A stretch of DNA of 64,000 bases from positions 30,381 through 94,380 of the forward strand of contig NZ_JAJEQX010000013.1 in the NCBI RefSeq assembly GCF_020687545.1, given 5' to 3'. A model generated the notes under the pieces. It was given only the letters and a program-made list of their open reading frames with translations, ran no database searches and had not been told where the DNA came from. The DNA is from Ruminococcus turbiniformis. Lineage in GTDB: Bacteria > Bacillota > Clostridia > Lachnospirales > Lachnospiraceae. Below are positions 43,128 to 52,190 of the stretch, piece after piece. Every line of letters starts with the position of its first letter. The stretch's first letter is position 1. The translations under genes were made by a program, and so were the position numbers.

Positions 43128-43146
43128 ATTTTATGTCCTCCTTTTC

Positions 43147-43533
43147 CTAGTTTGCCTTGTTATTCTGCGCTGCGCTTAACGTGTATTTTGTCACTACCTG
43201 TCCGCCCAGCAGGTGAAGACGCAGAACCTCCAGCGCTTTTTCGGGAGTCATCTTCACATAAGTCACTTTTTCCTTTCCCGGTTCCATCACCTCGACGATG
43301 GGCTCATACTGGCACAGACCGATGCATCCGGTCTGCGTCACATTGATTTTATCTGTCAGATTCTGTTCCTGCACTGCATCGGAAAGTGCGGTCAGCACCG
43401 GTCTTGCGCCGCTTGCAATTCCGCACGTCGCCATGCCGACTACAACGCGGATCTGGTTCTCATTCTCGGCGCGGACACCGACCTTTCCCTGCATTTTCGC
43501 TCTGATTGCGCGCAGTTCTTCAAGAGATTTCAT
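43147..43533 (-). CDS. Thioredoxin-like [2Fe-2S] protein of the hydrogenase operon
   Basis: 128 residues from the ATG at 43533. Cys pattern GMATCGIASGA.. and TGCIGLCQYEP matches the [2Fe-2S] ferredoxin fold of NuoE C-termini and HydB N-termini. It lies between the ATPase-like gene and hydB and may be an extra electron carrier or accessory subunit. Confidence 0.85.
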   Translation of the reverse strand: MKSLEELRAIRAKMQGKVGVRAENENQIRVVVGMATCGIASGARPVLTALSDAVQEQNLTDKINVTQTGCIGLCQYEPIVEVMEPGKEKVTYVKMTPEKALEVLRLHLLGGQVVTKYTLSAAQNNKAN

Positions 43534-43555
43534 ATAATTCCTCCATTTCTTTGCT

Positions 43556-44116
43556 CTACACATCCGCTCCGCCGTCCGTCTCCTGACGGTTCGTCTCCAG
43601 ATATTCCTTTATGAAGGCGGACACTTCCGGCTCGGAAAAAGACACCTCTTCCCCGAGGATCTCCCTCATCTCCCTCGTGTCCAGCACAAAGCTCTTTTCC
43701 CCATATGTATAGGTATACCTGAAATCAGTCTGTTCATTGAAAACAATCAGCGTATGGATGGTAGAACTGATATCTCCAAGCGGCATCCTGTCGATATGTG
43801 ACAGTGTGAATACCGCCGTTACTTCTGTTCCCTTTCCTTTTTCCGATACAATCTGAAATCTGCCGTCCGTGCTCTCCGCCGCCTGTTTCAGAAACGGGAC
43901 ACCCAGTCCCACTTTTCTTGTCGTCCGCGTCGTATAGAACGGATCCTGTACCCGCTCGGCCTCCTCCTTTGTCATACCGCATCCATCATCCTTTATCATC
44001 ACGGTCATCTTGTCGTCCCCAGGCTGTACGTCAACGATAATCTCTATCAGAGAGGCGTTCGCGCGCACCGAGTTCTCGGCCACGTCCAGAATGTTCAGAG
44101 ATATTTCCGGCATCAT
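43556..44116 (-). CDS. Stand-alone histidine-kinase-type ATPase of the hydrogenase operon
   Basis: 186 residues. GHKL ATP-binding fold: N box LDVAENSVRANAS, G1 DDGCGMT, F box DPFYTTR, G2 VGLGVPFLKQ. No dimerisation/H-box domain is present. Such proteins accompany trimeric [FeFe] hydrogenase genes in many Clostridia, and their role is unsettled. The gene start overlaps closely with the end of the NuoE-like gene. Confidence 0.82.
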   Translation of the reverse strand: MMPEISLNILDVAENSVRANASLIEIIVDVQPGDDKMTVMIKDDGCGMTKEEAERVQDPFYTTRTTRKVGLGVPFLKQAAESTDGRFQIVSEKGKGTEVTAVFTLSHIDRMPLGDISSTIHTLIVFNEQTDFRYTYTYGEKSFVLDTREMREILGEEVSFSEPEVSAFIKEYLETNRQETDGGADV

Positions 44117-44121
44117 GACTC

Positions 44122-44616
44122 TCAGTCGTATTTCGCCAGAATGCCGTCCAGATCATCCACTGTCAGACGTCCATAGACTTCGTCATTGATCATCATGACC
44201 GGAGCCAGTCCGCAGGCGCCGACACAGCGGCATGCATCCAGTGAAAATTTTCCGTCAGGCGTACACTCTCCGCCTACGATGCCCAGTTTCTCCATCAGAG
44301 CATTGTAAATGTCGCCGGAGCCTTTTACATAACACGCCGTTCCAAGACAGACGGAAATCCGGTATTTTCCCTTCGGATTCAGCGTGAACTGCGAATAGAA
44401 AGTCGCCACACCGTAGATCTTTTCCATCGGGATTCCGGTTTCGTCCGAGATCATCTTCTGAACTTCAATCGGAAGATAACCGTATATATCCTGTGCTTTC
44501 TGCAGGATCGGCATAAGAGCACCTTTTTCATCTTTCAACTCGGCGATCGCCTGCATAAGTGCTTCTTCCTGTTCTTTTGTCCCGGAAAATGGAACCGTTC
44601 CTTTCTTAGCTGCCAT
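44122..44616 (-). CDS. hydC: NADH-linked hydrogenase HydC (NuoE-like)
   Basis: 164 residues; GGAGG before the ATG. Helical N-terminus followed by the thioredoxin-like [2Fe-2S] domain with CLGTACYVKG and CRCVGACGLAP. First gene of the minus-strand operon hydC - GHKL ATPase - [2Fe-2S] - hydB - hydA. Confidence 0.92.
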   Translation of the reverse strand: MAAKKGTVPFSGTKEQEEALMQAIAELKDEKGALMPILQKAQDIYGYLPIEVQKMISDETGIPMEKIYGVATFYSQFTLNPKGKYRISVCLGTACYVKGSGDIYNALMEKLGIVGGECTPDGKFSLDACRCVGACGLAPVMMINDEVYGRLTVDDLDGILAKYD

Positions 44617-44940
44617 TCTTCAACCTCCATTTCTCTTTTTCCCGGTACGGTTCGGGCCGCAAGCAAAATTCTGGCCGCAGTGGTCCGGGAAAGTATTTTG
44701 TGCTCATTGCCTATATAATATCATAATTTCTCACAGTCTGTCACTCATTTATTATGAACATTTTGTATACATTACACGATTTTTCCTTTTTCTTCCATTC
44801 TTCCGCCTTCTTTTTGTTATTTTATTCACAAATTCGTCATATAAAACCTCTGTTTTTTGTGCATTATTGCTTTTTGCCGCTTCGGATGTTATGATGATTC
44901 CATAAGTATAAAGTTTTCAGACAGAATATCAGGAGGATCT
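44617..44940. promoter_or_regulatory. Divergent promoter region of the hydrogenase locus
   Basis: Minus-strand promoter for hydC: GTGACA (44744-44739), 18 bases, TATTAT (44720-44715). Plus-strand promoter for the DRTGG gene: TTGCTT (44867-44872), 17 bases, TATGAT (44890-44895). The AT-rich stretch between them includes a small palindrome TGTATACA. No obvious Rex box was seen. Confidence 0.65.
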
Positions 44941-45285
44941 ATGAAAATAAGAGAAATGCAAAAAGTCCTTGATGCGCAGTTTCTCTACGGAGAAGAGCTT
45001 GCCGATCTGGACGTAGAGTTTGTCTTCTCCGCCGACATGATGAGCGATGTGCTCGCTTACTGCGGACAGTGTTCCGTCCTCATCACAGGGCTGTGCAATC
45101 CCCAGGTAGTGCGAACCGCCGAGATGCTGGACATCTGCTGCATCATCTTTGTCCGGGGAAAGATGCCGGATGAAAATATGCTGGCGCTGGCACGCGGAAA
45201 ATCCATCGTTCTTCTCGCCACTGAGCATTTCATGTTCACCACCTGCGGCATACTTTACGAGAACGGACTGCGGGGAGGTGCTTAG
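44941..45285 (+). CDS. DRTGG-domain protein, first copy
   Basis: 114 residues from the ATG at 44941 (AGGAGG upstream). Small alpha/beta DRTGG fold, with LVEFVFSADMMSDVLAY-like start, CNPQVVRTAEMLDI and a conserved LLATEHFMFTTCGILYE end. It is paired with a second DRTGG gene at 47224 and with HydS, a set that lies opposite hydABC operons in many Clostridia and may sense nucleotides or redox state. Confidence 0.8.
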   Translation: MKIREMQKVLDAQFLYGEELADLDVEFVFSADMMSDVLAYCGQCSVLITGLCNPQVVRTAEMLDICCIIFVRGKMPDENMLALARGKSIVLLATEHFMFTTCGILYENGLRGGA

Positions 45286-45708
45286 ATGAGCGACGAACTT
45301 ACTTTTAACTACACGATAGACGGGGATGACTTTACCCGTGCGGGCGAAGCCAGCAGCGCCGTCAAAAACAAGCTGAAAATGCTCGGCGTGGACAGCGACG
45401 CCATACGGAAAGTTGCCATTGCCATGTACGAAGGGGAGATCAATATGGTCATCCACGCGGACGGCGGAGCCATCACTGTGACCGTATCCGATGAGGAAAT
45501 CACGATGATCCTTGCGGACAGAGGCCCTGGTATCCCGGATGTGGAAAAAGCAATGCAGGAGGGATTTTCCACTGCGCGGGAGGAGGTCCGCTCTCTCGGG
45601 TTCGGTGCCGGAATGGGACTTCCCAATATGAAGCGGTACACCGATGAGATGAAGATTGACACTGTCATCGGGGAAGGCACCACAATCACCATGAAAGTCC
45701 ATCTGTAG
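45286..45708 (+). CDS. RsbW-like anti-sigma/GHKL ATPase
   Basis: 140 residues, starting directly after the DRTGG stop. N box YEGEINMVIHA, G1 DRGPGI, G2 GFGAGMGLPNMKRY. Serine-kinase-type ATPase without an H box. With DRTGG and HydS it forms the putative sensory module of the hydrogenase locus. Confidence 0.85.
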   Translation: MSDELTFNYTIDGDDFTRAGEASSAVKNKLKMLGVDSDAIRKVAIAMYEGEINMVIHADGGAITVTVSDEEITMILADRGPGIPDVEKAMQEGFSTAREEVRSLGFGAGMGLPNMKRYTDEMKIDTVIGEGTTITMKVHL

Positions 45709-45801
45709 CCCCGGCTCTTCGGCACAAAACCGCACGAAACAACCGGGCGGCCTCACAGACACCGTACTCTGTCAAAACTCTGCCGAAAGGAGGAAACGCC
45801 T

Positions 45802-47211
45802 GTGGACAACAACAAATTCACACGTTCTGTACAGCTGAAGGAATCCGCCTGCCAGGGATGTATCAACTGTATCAAATACTGCCCCACTCAGGCGATCCGC
45901 GTACACAACGGGAAGGCGCACATCATAGACAAGTTCTGTATTGACTGCGGCAGATGCATCCGCTACTGCCCGCACCACGCCAAGATCGCCATCTACGACC
46001 CGCTTTCCGTCATCAACAATTTCAAATACACGGTCGCACTCCCGGCCCCGTCGCTCTACGCGCAGTATAACAACCTGACCAATGTGGACATCGTTCTTAA
46101 CGCCCTTTTAAAGCTCGGCTTTGACGACGTATACGAGGTCAGCGCCGCGGCGGAGCTTGTCTCGGAGGCTTCCAGGGAGTACATAAAGGAACACAGCAAT
46201 GAAACGCCATTTATCAGCTCGGCCTGTCCCTCTGTGATCCGCCTGATCCGGGTGAAGTTTCCATCCCTGATTTCCCGGCTTTTGCCCATCAAAGCGCCGG
46301 TGGAGGTGGCTGCGGAGATCGCGCGTGCCCGGGCCATGAAAAAGACCGGACTAAAACCCGAAGAGATCGGCATTATCTTCATCTCCCCGTGTCCGTCCAA
46401 AGTCTCTTATGCCAAGTCTCCTCTCGGTATTGAGAAGAGCAACATCGACAATGTCATCGCCATAAAAGACGTATACCCTCTCCTGCTTCCCCATATGAAG
46501 CATGATGAGAGCCAGCTCAAACCGCTCTCCGGTTCCGGAAGAATCGGCATCGGATGGTGCAACGCCGGAGGAGAGGTCGGCGGTCTTTTCACGGACAATT
46601 ATCTGGCGGCGGATGGAATCGTCAACATTCTCCGTGTTCTGGAAGAACTGGAAGACGAGAAGCTCCAGGGACTTACGTTTGTGGAACTGAGCGCCTGCAA
46701 CGGCGGATGTGTGGGCGGCACACTGACTGTGGAAAATGCCTACATTGCGACAAACAAGACAAAGAAACTGACAAAATACCAGCCCGTCTCGAAAAACCAT
46801 CTGGCAGACAACCCGGACATTGGCAATCTGTTCTGGGCCGGCGATGTTGAGTATGAACCCGTATTCCGCCTCGGAAACACATTTAAGGAAAGCCTGAAGA
46901 TGATGGGGGATGTAGAGAAACTGACTGCCATGCTGCCCGGACTGGACTGCGGTTCCTGCGGCGCGCCCACATGCCAGACGCTGGCAGAGGACATCGTGCG
47001 CGGGGATGCGGCGCCCAACGATTGCATTTACGTTCTCCGCTCGAACATTGCAGATCTCTCCCGTAAGATCGAGCATCTTACCCGGGACGGAATTTCCGAA
47101 AAGGCACTCTCCGAGGAGGACGACGCGCTGCTTCGCCAGTATATTCACGAACTGACTTCCGAGCTTGCGTCATTCGGAGTTCCGGGTACTGCGAAAGAAC
47201 GAAAGGAATGA
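45802..47211 (+). CDS. HydS-type sensory [FeFe]-hydrogenase-like protein
   Basis: 469 residues. Two [4Fe-4S] ferredoxin repeats (CQGCINCIKYCP and CIDCGRCIRYCP), an H-cluster domain with divergent loops (L1 SSACPSV, L2 SPCPSK, L3 SACNGGCVGG) that keep four candidate cluster cysteines, and a C-terminal Fes domain (CGSCGAPTCQTLAEDIV). Ala replaces the proton-transfer Cys of L1, as described for slow H2-sensing HydS enzymes. No PAS domain is present. It probably reports H2 or redox state to the nearby ATPases. Confidence 0.85.
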   Translation: MDNNKFTRSVQLKESACQGCINCIKYCPTQAIRVHNGKAHIIDKFCIDCGRCIRYCPHHAKIAIYDPLSVINNFKYTVALPAPSLYAQYNNLTNVDIVLNALLKLGFDDVYEVSAAAELVSEASREYIKEHSNETPFISSACPSVIRLIRVKFPSLISRLLPIKAPVEVAAEIARARAMKKTGLKPEEIGIIFISPCPSKVSYAKSPLGIEKSNIDNVIAIKDVYPLLLPHMKHDESQLKPLSGSGRIGIGWCNAGGEVGGLFTDNYLAADGIVNILRVLEELEDEKLQGLTFVELSACNGGCVGGTLTVENAYIATNKTKKLTKYQPVSKNHLADNPDIGNLFWAGDVEYEPVFRLGNTFKESLKMMGDVEKLTAMLPGLDCGSCGAPTCQTLAEDIVRGDAAPNDCIYVLRSNIADLSRKIEHLTRDGISEKALSEEDDALLRQYIHELTSELASFGVPGTAKERKE

Positions 47212-47223
47212 GGTGAAAGAAAG

Positions 47224-47556
47224 ATGAAACTTCAGACAATCCTTGATCTCCCCGAATGCCGGGTGCTTGTCAAAGGGCAGCCGGACAGAGAGATCTCCCG
47301 TATATTCTGCTGTGATCTTTTGAGCATAGCCATGAGCAAGGCTCCCTCCGACGGCGTGTGGGTTACTGTCATGGGGAACAGGAACACGCTCGCTGTCGCC
47401 ACGCTGACCGACGTCGCCTGTATCGTCCTCGCAGAAGGCGTATCGCTGGACGAAGGCACTCTGGAAAAGGCCGGCGAGGAAGGGATCGCGGTCCTCTCCA
47501 CAGAGCTTCCGGTCTTTGACATTGCTCTGGAAATCCATGAGGCAGGCGGAATATGA
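47224..47556 (+). CDS. DRTGG-domain protein, second copy
   Basis: 110 residues. Same fold as the protein at 44941, with CCDLLSIAMSKAPSDGVWVTVMGNRNTLAVATL and an AVLSTELPVFDIALEI end. It overlaps the PHP gene by four bases. Confidence 0.82.
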   Translation: MKLQTILDLPECRVLVKGQPDREISRIFCCDLLSIAMSKAPSDGVWVTVMGNRNTLAVATLTDVACIVLAEGVSLDEGTLEKAGEEGIAVLSTELPVFDIALEIHEAGGI

Positions 47557-48284
47557 CGCCGCTTTACTACGACCTCCACATGCATTCCTGTCTCTCCCCA
47601 TGCGGCGACGACGATATGACACCGGCCAATCTGGTAGGGATGGCAGCGGTAAAGGGGCTGGACGTCATTGCCCTGACCGATCACAACAGCTGCAGGAACT
47701 GTCCTGCCGCCATGTACCACGGGGCAAACTACGGGGTGACGGTAATCCCCGGCATGGAGCTGACAACGGAAGAGGAAGTTCATGTCGTCTGCCTTTTTCC
47801 ATCCCTGGACAGTGCGCTCGCTTTCGACGGGATCGTAAGCCGGCGTCTCATGCCGGTTCCGAACCGAGAGGATATCTTCGGAAAACAGCAGATCATGAAC
47901 GAGCGGGACGAAGTCATCGGCACCGCCCCGAACCTTCTCATCAACGCAACGGACATCTCCTTTGACGAGGCATTTTCCCTGGCGGCATCCTGCGGAGGAA
48001 TCGCCTACCCGGCCCATGTGGACAAAACATCCACAAGCCTGCTCTCTAATCTGGGATTCGTCCCTCCAGAAAGCACATTTACCTGCGCGGAGTTCCACGA
48101 TTTTAAAAATCTTCACCGGATCCGCAGAGAACATCCGTATTTTGAAAACTGCCGCGTTATCTGCTGTTCGGACGCCCATTATCTGGAAGATATCCACGAG
48201 CCGGAATATCAGATCTACGCGGTGTCAAGAGAAATTCCGGATATCCTGGCAGCCCTTGCCCGGCCGGAGAATGACCGCGTCTAA
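47553..48284 (+). CDS. PHP-domain phosphoesterase
   Basis: 243 residues. Metal ligands DLHMHSCLSPCG, TDHNSC, the GMELTTEEEVHV acidic residue, AYPAHVDK and CSDAHYLED. Trinucleotide/YciV-like phosphoesterase. It is the last gene of the DRTGG-HydS cluster, where PHP proteins are regular members; its substrate is not known. Confidence 0.87.
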   Translation: MTPLYYDLHMHSCLSPCGDDDMTPANLVGMAAVKGLDVIALTDHNSCRNCPAAMYHGANYGVTVIPGMELTTEEEVHVVCLFPSLDSALAFDGIVSRRLMPVPNREDIFGKQQIMNERDEVIGTAPNLLINATDISFDEAFSLAASCGGIAYPAHVDKTSTSLLSNLGFVPPESTFTCAEFHDFKNLHRIRREHPYFENCRVICCSDAHYLEDIHEPEYQIYAVSREIPDILAALARPENDRV

Positions 48285-48322
48285 AAAAAGATGAATACAT
48301 AACCAAACGGCCTGCGCAGCTT

Positions 48323-49132
48323 TCATGCACGCAGACCGTTGATTTTTTTCTCAATCTGTTCTTTTGTTTCCAGAATATATTCCGCCAGCTTCCGGATTCT
48401 CTCGTTGTCCATACGGGTAACCGGAGCAGAGATACTGAAGGCATACCTGCGCCTTCCGGTATACTCTCTTAAACTGACCGCGATACAGCGGACGCCGCTC
48501 TCATTTTCCTCGTTGTCAAGCGCGTACCCTCTTTCCCGAATCCGCTCAAGTTCGTTAAGAAACGCATTGTAATCCGTGATCGTATACGGTGTCAGGGGAT
48601 GGACTTTGCTGTTTTCCCATATTTCTCTCACTTCCTGCTCATCCATGTATGCGGCCATGGCTTTTCCCACACCGGAACAGTACAGCGGAATCCTGCTGCC
48701 GATGCGGGAAACCATCTGAATCCCGTTTCTCAGCGACTCTACCTTATCAATATATACCGCCTCAACTCCGTCCCTTTCCACAAAATGAACGGTCTCTTCC
48801 GCCTGTTCCATGAGACGGCGCAGATAAGGACGGACCACATGCACGATATCCACATTGCTCATGATCTTTCCCGCCATATCTACAATCTTCAGCGACGGCT
48901 CATACTTGCCGGTTATCTCATCCTGTCTCGCGTACCCCATATAGACGAGGGAATTCAGAACCCGATGGGCCGTACTTTTATTCAGACCAAGCCTTTCGCT
49001 TACGTCCATCAGGCCGGCGCTTCCGTCCTCAGTCAGAATCTCAAGCGCTCCGAACAGCCGGTCCGCAACCTGAATCGGATTTTTATCGGCAGGGTTTCTT
49101 TCGCCCTTTCCGCCAGAATTTTTCTCTTCCAT
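48323..49132 (-). CDS. IclR-family regulator (KdgR-like)
   Basis: 269 residues from the ATG at 49132 (GGAGG upstream). Winged helix near residues 20-80 (ALEILTEDGSAGLMDVSERLGLNKSTAHRVL) and an IclR effector domain (YCSGVGKAMAAYM, NEENESGVRCIAV). It is downstream of the hexuronate genes on the same strand and probably controls them in response to KDG or a related acid. Confidence 0.9.
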   Translation of the reverse strand: MEEKNSGGKGERNPADKNPIQVADRLFGALEILTEDGSAGLMDVSERLGLNKSTAHRVLNSLVYMGYARQDEITGKYEPSLKIVDMAGKIMSNVDIVHVVRPYLRRLMEQAEETVHFVERDGVEAVYIDKVESLRNGIQMVSRIGSRIPLYCSGVGKAMAAYMDEQEVREIWENSKVHPLTPYTITDYNAFLNELERIRERGYALDNEENESGVRCIAVSLREYTGRRRYAFSISAPVTRMDNERIRKLAEYILETKEQIEKKINGLRA

Positions 49133-49244
49133 ATAACATTCCTCCCTGCCCATTTCCTTCCCGCACCGCACCCGCGGCAGACAGGAAACCGCATACTCAT
49201 CTGCAGTCTCGTTCCCGCTGCAGACACGGCGCGGAAGGTGAATC

Positions 49245-50092
49245 CTAAACTCCAGAATACGCCGCGTATCCTCCGTCAATCGGAATACATACGCCCGTGA
49301 TAAATCCTGCCGCATCGTTGTTGATCAGGAACAGCACCGCGCCGACAAGCTCTTCCAGCTCGCCGAACCGTCCCATCGGTGTGCCTGCGAGGATCTTCTC
49401 CGTACGCGGAGTCGGCGTTCCGTCTTCTTTAAACAGAAGCGCACGGTTCTGGTTTCCGACGAAGAATCCCGGAGCAATGGCATTCACGCGGATATCTGAT
49501 TTTGCAAAATAGGTTGCAAGCCACTGAGTAAAATTCACGATCGCAGCTTTTGCGCCAGAGTACGCCGGAATCTTTGTAAGCGGCGTGTACGCGTTCATGG
49601 AAGCAATATTTAAAATATTTCCCTTTCTTCCGATCATATCTGCCGCGAATACCTGTGACGGAAGCAGTGTTCCAAGCCAGTTCAGCGCAAACACAAACTC
49701 TACGCCGTCCTTGTCCAGATCAAAGAATGTCTTGCAGTTCTCGATTGTCTCCGCCTCATAGTGAAATTCGTTGTCTGTTGTCGCACGGGGATTATTTCCG
49801 CCTGCCCCGTTGATCAGCACGTCACAGGGACCGAAATCCGCCAGAATCTGCTCGTGCACCTGGTCAAGGTTTGCCCTGTCGAGCACATTTGCCACATATG
49901 CTTTCGCAGTTCCGCCGTCTGCTGTAATCTTGTCCGCTACTTTCTGCGCAGCCTCTCCGTTTAAGTCAAGAACTGCAACCTTTCCTCCCGCAGCTGCAAG
50001 CTTCTCGGCAAACATGCCGCAGATCGCTCCGCCTGCGCCTGTAATCACACATACTTTTCCGGTGAGGTCTGTGTTGAGTACATTTTTTCCAT
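49245..50092 (-). pseudogene. uxuB: SDR-family fructuronate reductase with a frameshift in its start-region A-run
   Basis: From the ATG at 50092 (GAAGGAG upstream) the frame reads MEKMYSTQT... and stops within 16 codons. Adding one A to the A6 run (T6 on the plus strand, 50083-50088) gives MEKNVLNTDLTGKVCVITGAGG, the expected Rossmann start, and then an intact SDR of about 280 residues (GAGGAICG, NGAGG, catalytic Tyr in PAYSGAKAA). The only in-frame internal start is a GTG that would delete strand beta-1. It resembles the YjmF/UxuB reductase of D-fructuronate to D-mannonate. It could be broken, phase-variable, or a base-call error. Confidence 0.75.
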
Positions 50093-50156
50093 CTCAAATT
50101 CTCCTTCTAAAAATTGTTTTCTTTTTTCCGCTGTTTATCCGCGCGCCGCGTATTTC

Positions 50157-51203
50157 TCACTTTACTGCCTTCCCGCACGCCTCAAAGAGTCCGTTTAAGT
50201 AAGCGGCCCCGAGCGCTCTGTCATACAGGCCGTATCCCGGTTTTCCGGTCTCGCCCCATATCATTCTTCCATGATCCGGACGTACATATCCGTCAAATCC
50301 TGTCTCCACAAGTGCTTTTGTGATTTCGTACATGTCGAGCGATCCGCAGGATGACAGGTGAGCTCTCTCCTCAAAGGAGCCGTCCTCCATAATCATGACA
50401 TTGCGCATGTGCATGAATCCGATCCGTCCCATGGAGGAATATTTGCGGACCATTGCCGGAATGTCATTGAGTTTCGCGCAGCCGAGAGATCCCGTGCACA
50501 GGCACAGAGCGTTGGACGGAGAATCCACAATCGACAGATACCTGTCCAGATTTTCCTCGCATGTGATCACTCTCGGAAGTCCGAAGATCGGATACGGCGG
50601 ATCGTCCGGATGAAGTGCCATGACAACGCCGCATTCCTCCGCTACAGGGATCACTCTCTTTAAGAAAATCTCGATGTTCTTCCACAGGCCTTCCTCGCCG
50701 ATCTCGCCGTACGCTCTAATCAGATCGCGTACCTCGTCCTGTGTGTAGCTTGCATCCCATCCGGGAAGGTTGATGTCGTCTTTCAGCGGGTCAAGCCCTT
50801 TCATCTGATCCCAGTACATTACAAGGCTTGTAGATCCGTCCGGAGCTTCTTTGTCAAGCTGTGTACGTGTCCAGTCAAATACGGGCATGAAGTTGTATGT
50901 CACGCATTTGATGCCGTATTTCGCACAGCGGCGGATATTCTCGCAGTAAACGTCGATATGGGCGTCTCTCTTCTCTGTTCCAAGCTTGATATCCTCGGAC
51001 ACCGGTATGGACTCCACCACGTCGAACACAAGGCCGTGAGCCTCGCAGTCAGCCTTCATCTTGGCAAGACTCTCCTCCGGCCACACCTCTCCGGGCTTTA
51101 CATCGTATACCGATGATACGATCGAGTGCATTCCCGGGATCTGCGAAATATACTCAAGGGAAACCGGGTCAGAACTTCCGTACCATCTAAAAGACATCTT
51201 CAT
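50157..51203 (-). CDS. uxuA: Mannonate dehydratase UxuA
   Basis: 348 residues from the ATG at 51203 (AGGAGG upstream). FRWYG near the start, YNFMPVFDWTRT, MALHPDDPP metal ligands, CLCTGSLG, FMHMRN and YVRPDHGRM are all characteristic. It dehydrates D-mannonate to 2-keto-3-deoxygluconate, the step after UxaC and UxuB in glucuronate use. Confidence 0.95.
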   Translation of the reverse strand: MKMSFRWYGSSDPVSLEYISQIPGMHSIVSSVYDVKPGEVWPEESLAKMKADCEAHGLVFDVVESIPVSEDIKLGTEKRDAHIDVYCENIRRCAKYGIKCVTYNFMPVFDWTRTQLDKEAPDGSTSLVMYWDQMKGLDPLKDDINLPGWDASYTQDEVRDLIRAYGEIGEEGLWKNIEIFLKRVIPVAEECGVVMALHPDDPPYPIFGLPRVITCEENLDRYLSIVDSPSNALCLCTGSLGCAKLNDIPAMVRKYSSMGRIGFMHMRNVMIMEDGSFEERAHLSSCGSLDMYEITKALVETGFDGYVRPDHGRMIWGETGKPGYGLYDRALGAAYLNGLFEACGKAVK

Positions 51204-51257
51204 AATTATTCTCCTCCTGTTATTTTTTTCTGCTGCCTGTTTTCGTGGTTTTTCGTG

Positions 51258-52144
51258 TTACTTGTCGAGACCGATATAGTTCCACACATTGTTGAAACAG
51301 ATATTCTCGATGATTTTTCCGATTCCGTCGTAGTCCGCAGGCGCCATTCCCTTGTCGATCCACTCTCCGACGATCTCGCAGAGAATCCGGCGGAAATACT
51401 CATGACGCGGATAGGACAGGAAAGAGCGGCTGTCTGTCAGCATTCCGACAAAACGGCTGAGCACCCCGATGTTGGCAAGCGACTTGATCTGCGCAGTCAT
51501 GCCGTCATAGTGATCATTAAACCACCATGCGGAGCCGAACTGTACTTTTCCTGCTGTGCTCTCGTCCTGGAAGCATCCTGCCGCAGCGGCGATCTTGTCA
51601 TTGTCCGATGCGTTCAGCGTATACAGGATCGTCTTCGGAAGTCTGTCCTTTACAGCCAGTCTGTCAAGAAGCGCCGCAAGGGACGCCGCAGAGATCACAT
51701 CGCCGATACTGTCGCATCCGATATCCGCGCCGAGTGCGCGGTAGCGGAGCGTGTTCAGATTCCGGATCGCTCCGATATGCATCTGCATCGTAAATCCTTT
51801 TTCCGCATAGCGCGCGCCGAGCCAGTACATCATCAGCGACTGATATGCTGCCGCTTCGTGTTCGGACGGCATCTCTCCCGCAAGGCCTTTCTTCACCGCG
51901 TCCTCTGCCGCCTTTTCCTCCCACACCGTGAAGTCCGGTGATCCGAAAGAGTGATCAGACAGTCTGCATCCGCGCTCTGCAAAGTAATCCATACGCTGAG
52001 CCAGAGCACTCTGTACATCGGCAAGCGAAGCGATCTTCACCCCTGCAGCATTTCCCAGTTTCTCCATATACGCCGCGAATCCCGGATCTGTGACATTGAG
52101 CGCCTTCTCCGGACGGAATGTAGGAAGCACCTTTACAGAAAATT
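51258..52144 (-). pseudogene. uxaC: Glucuronate isomerase UxaC, 5'-truncated
   Basis: Homology begins abruptly at FSVKVLPTFRPEKAL near 52142 and runs to the normal C-terminus (IGLDK), about 294 residues. The N-terminal ~185 residues of the ~470-residue enzyme, including the metal-binding DYHCH segment, are missing. The frame continues past the junction as antisense of the araC gene and is meaningless there. No start codon or ribosome site is placed sensibly at the junction. Conserved parts that remain include QRMDYFAERGCRLSDH and the H-W-F region. It is probably inactive. Confidence 0.8.
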
Positions 52145-52190
52145 CCGTAATTTGTACGATTTGCACAAAGATATTTTTTCCCTCCGGCAG

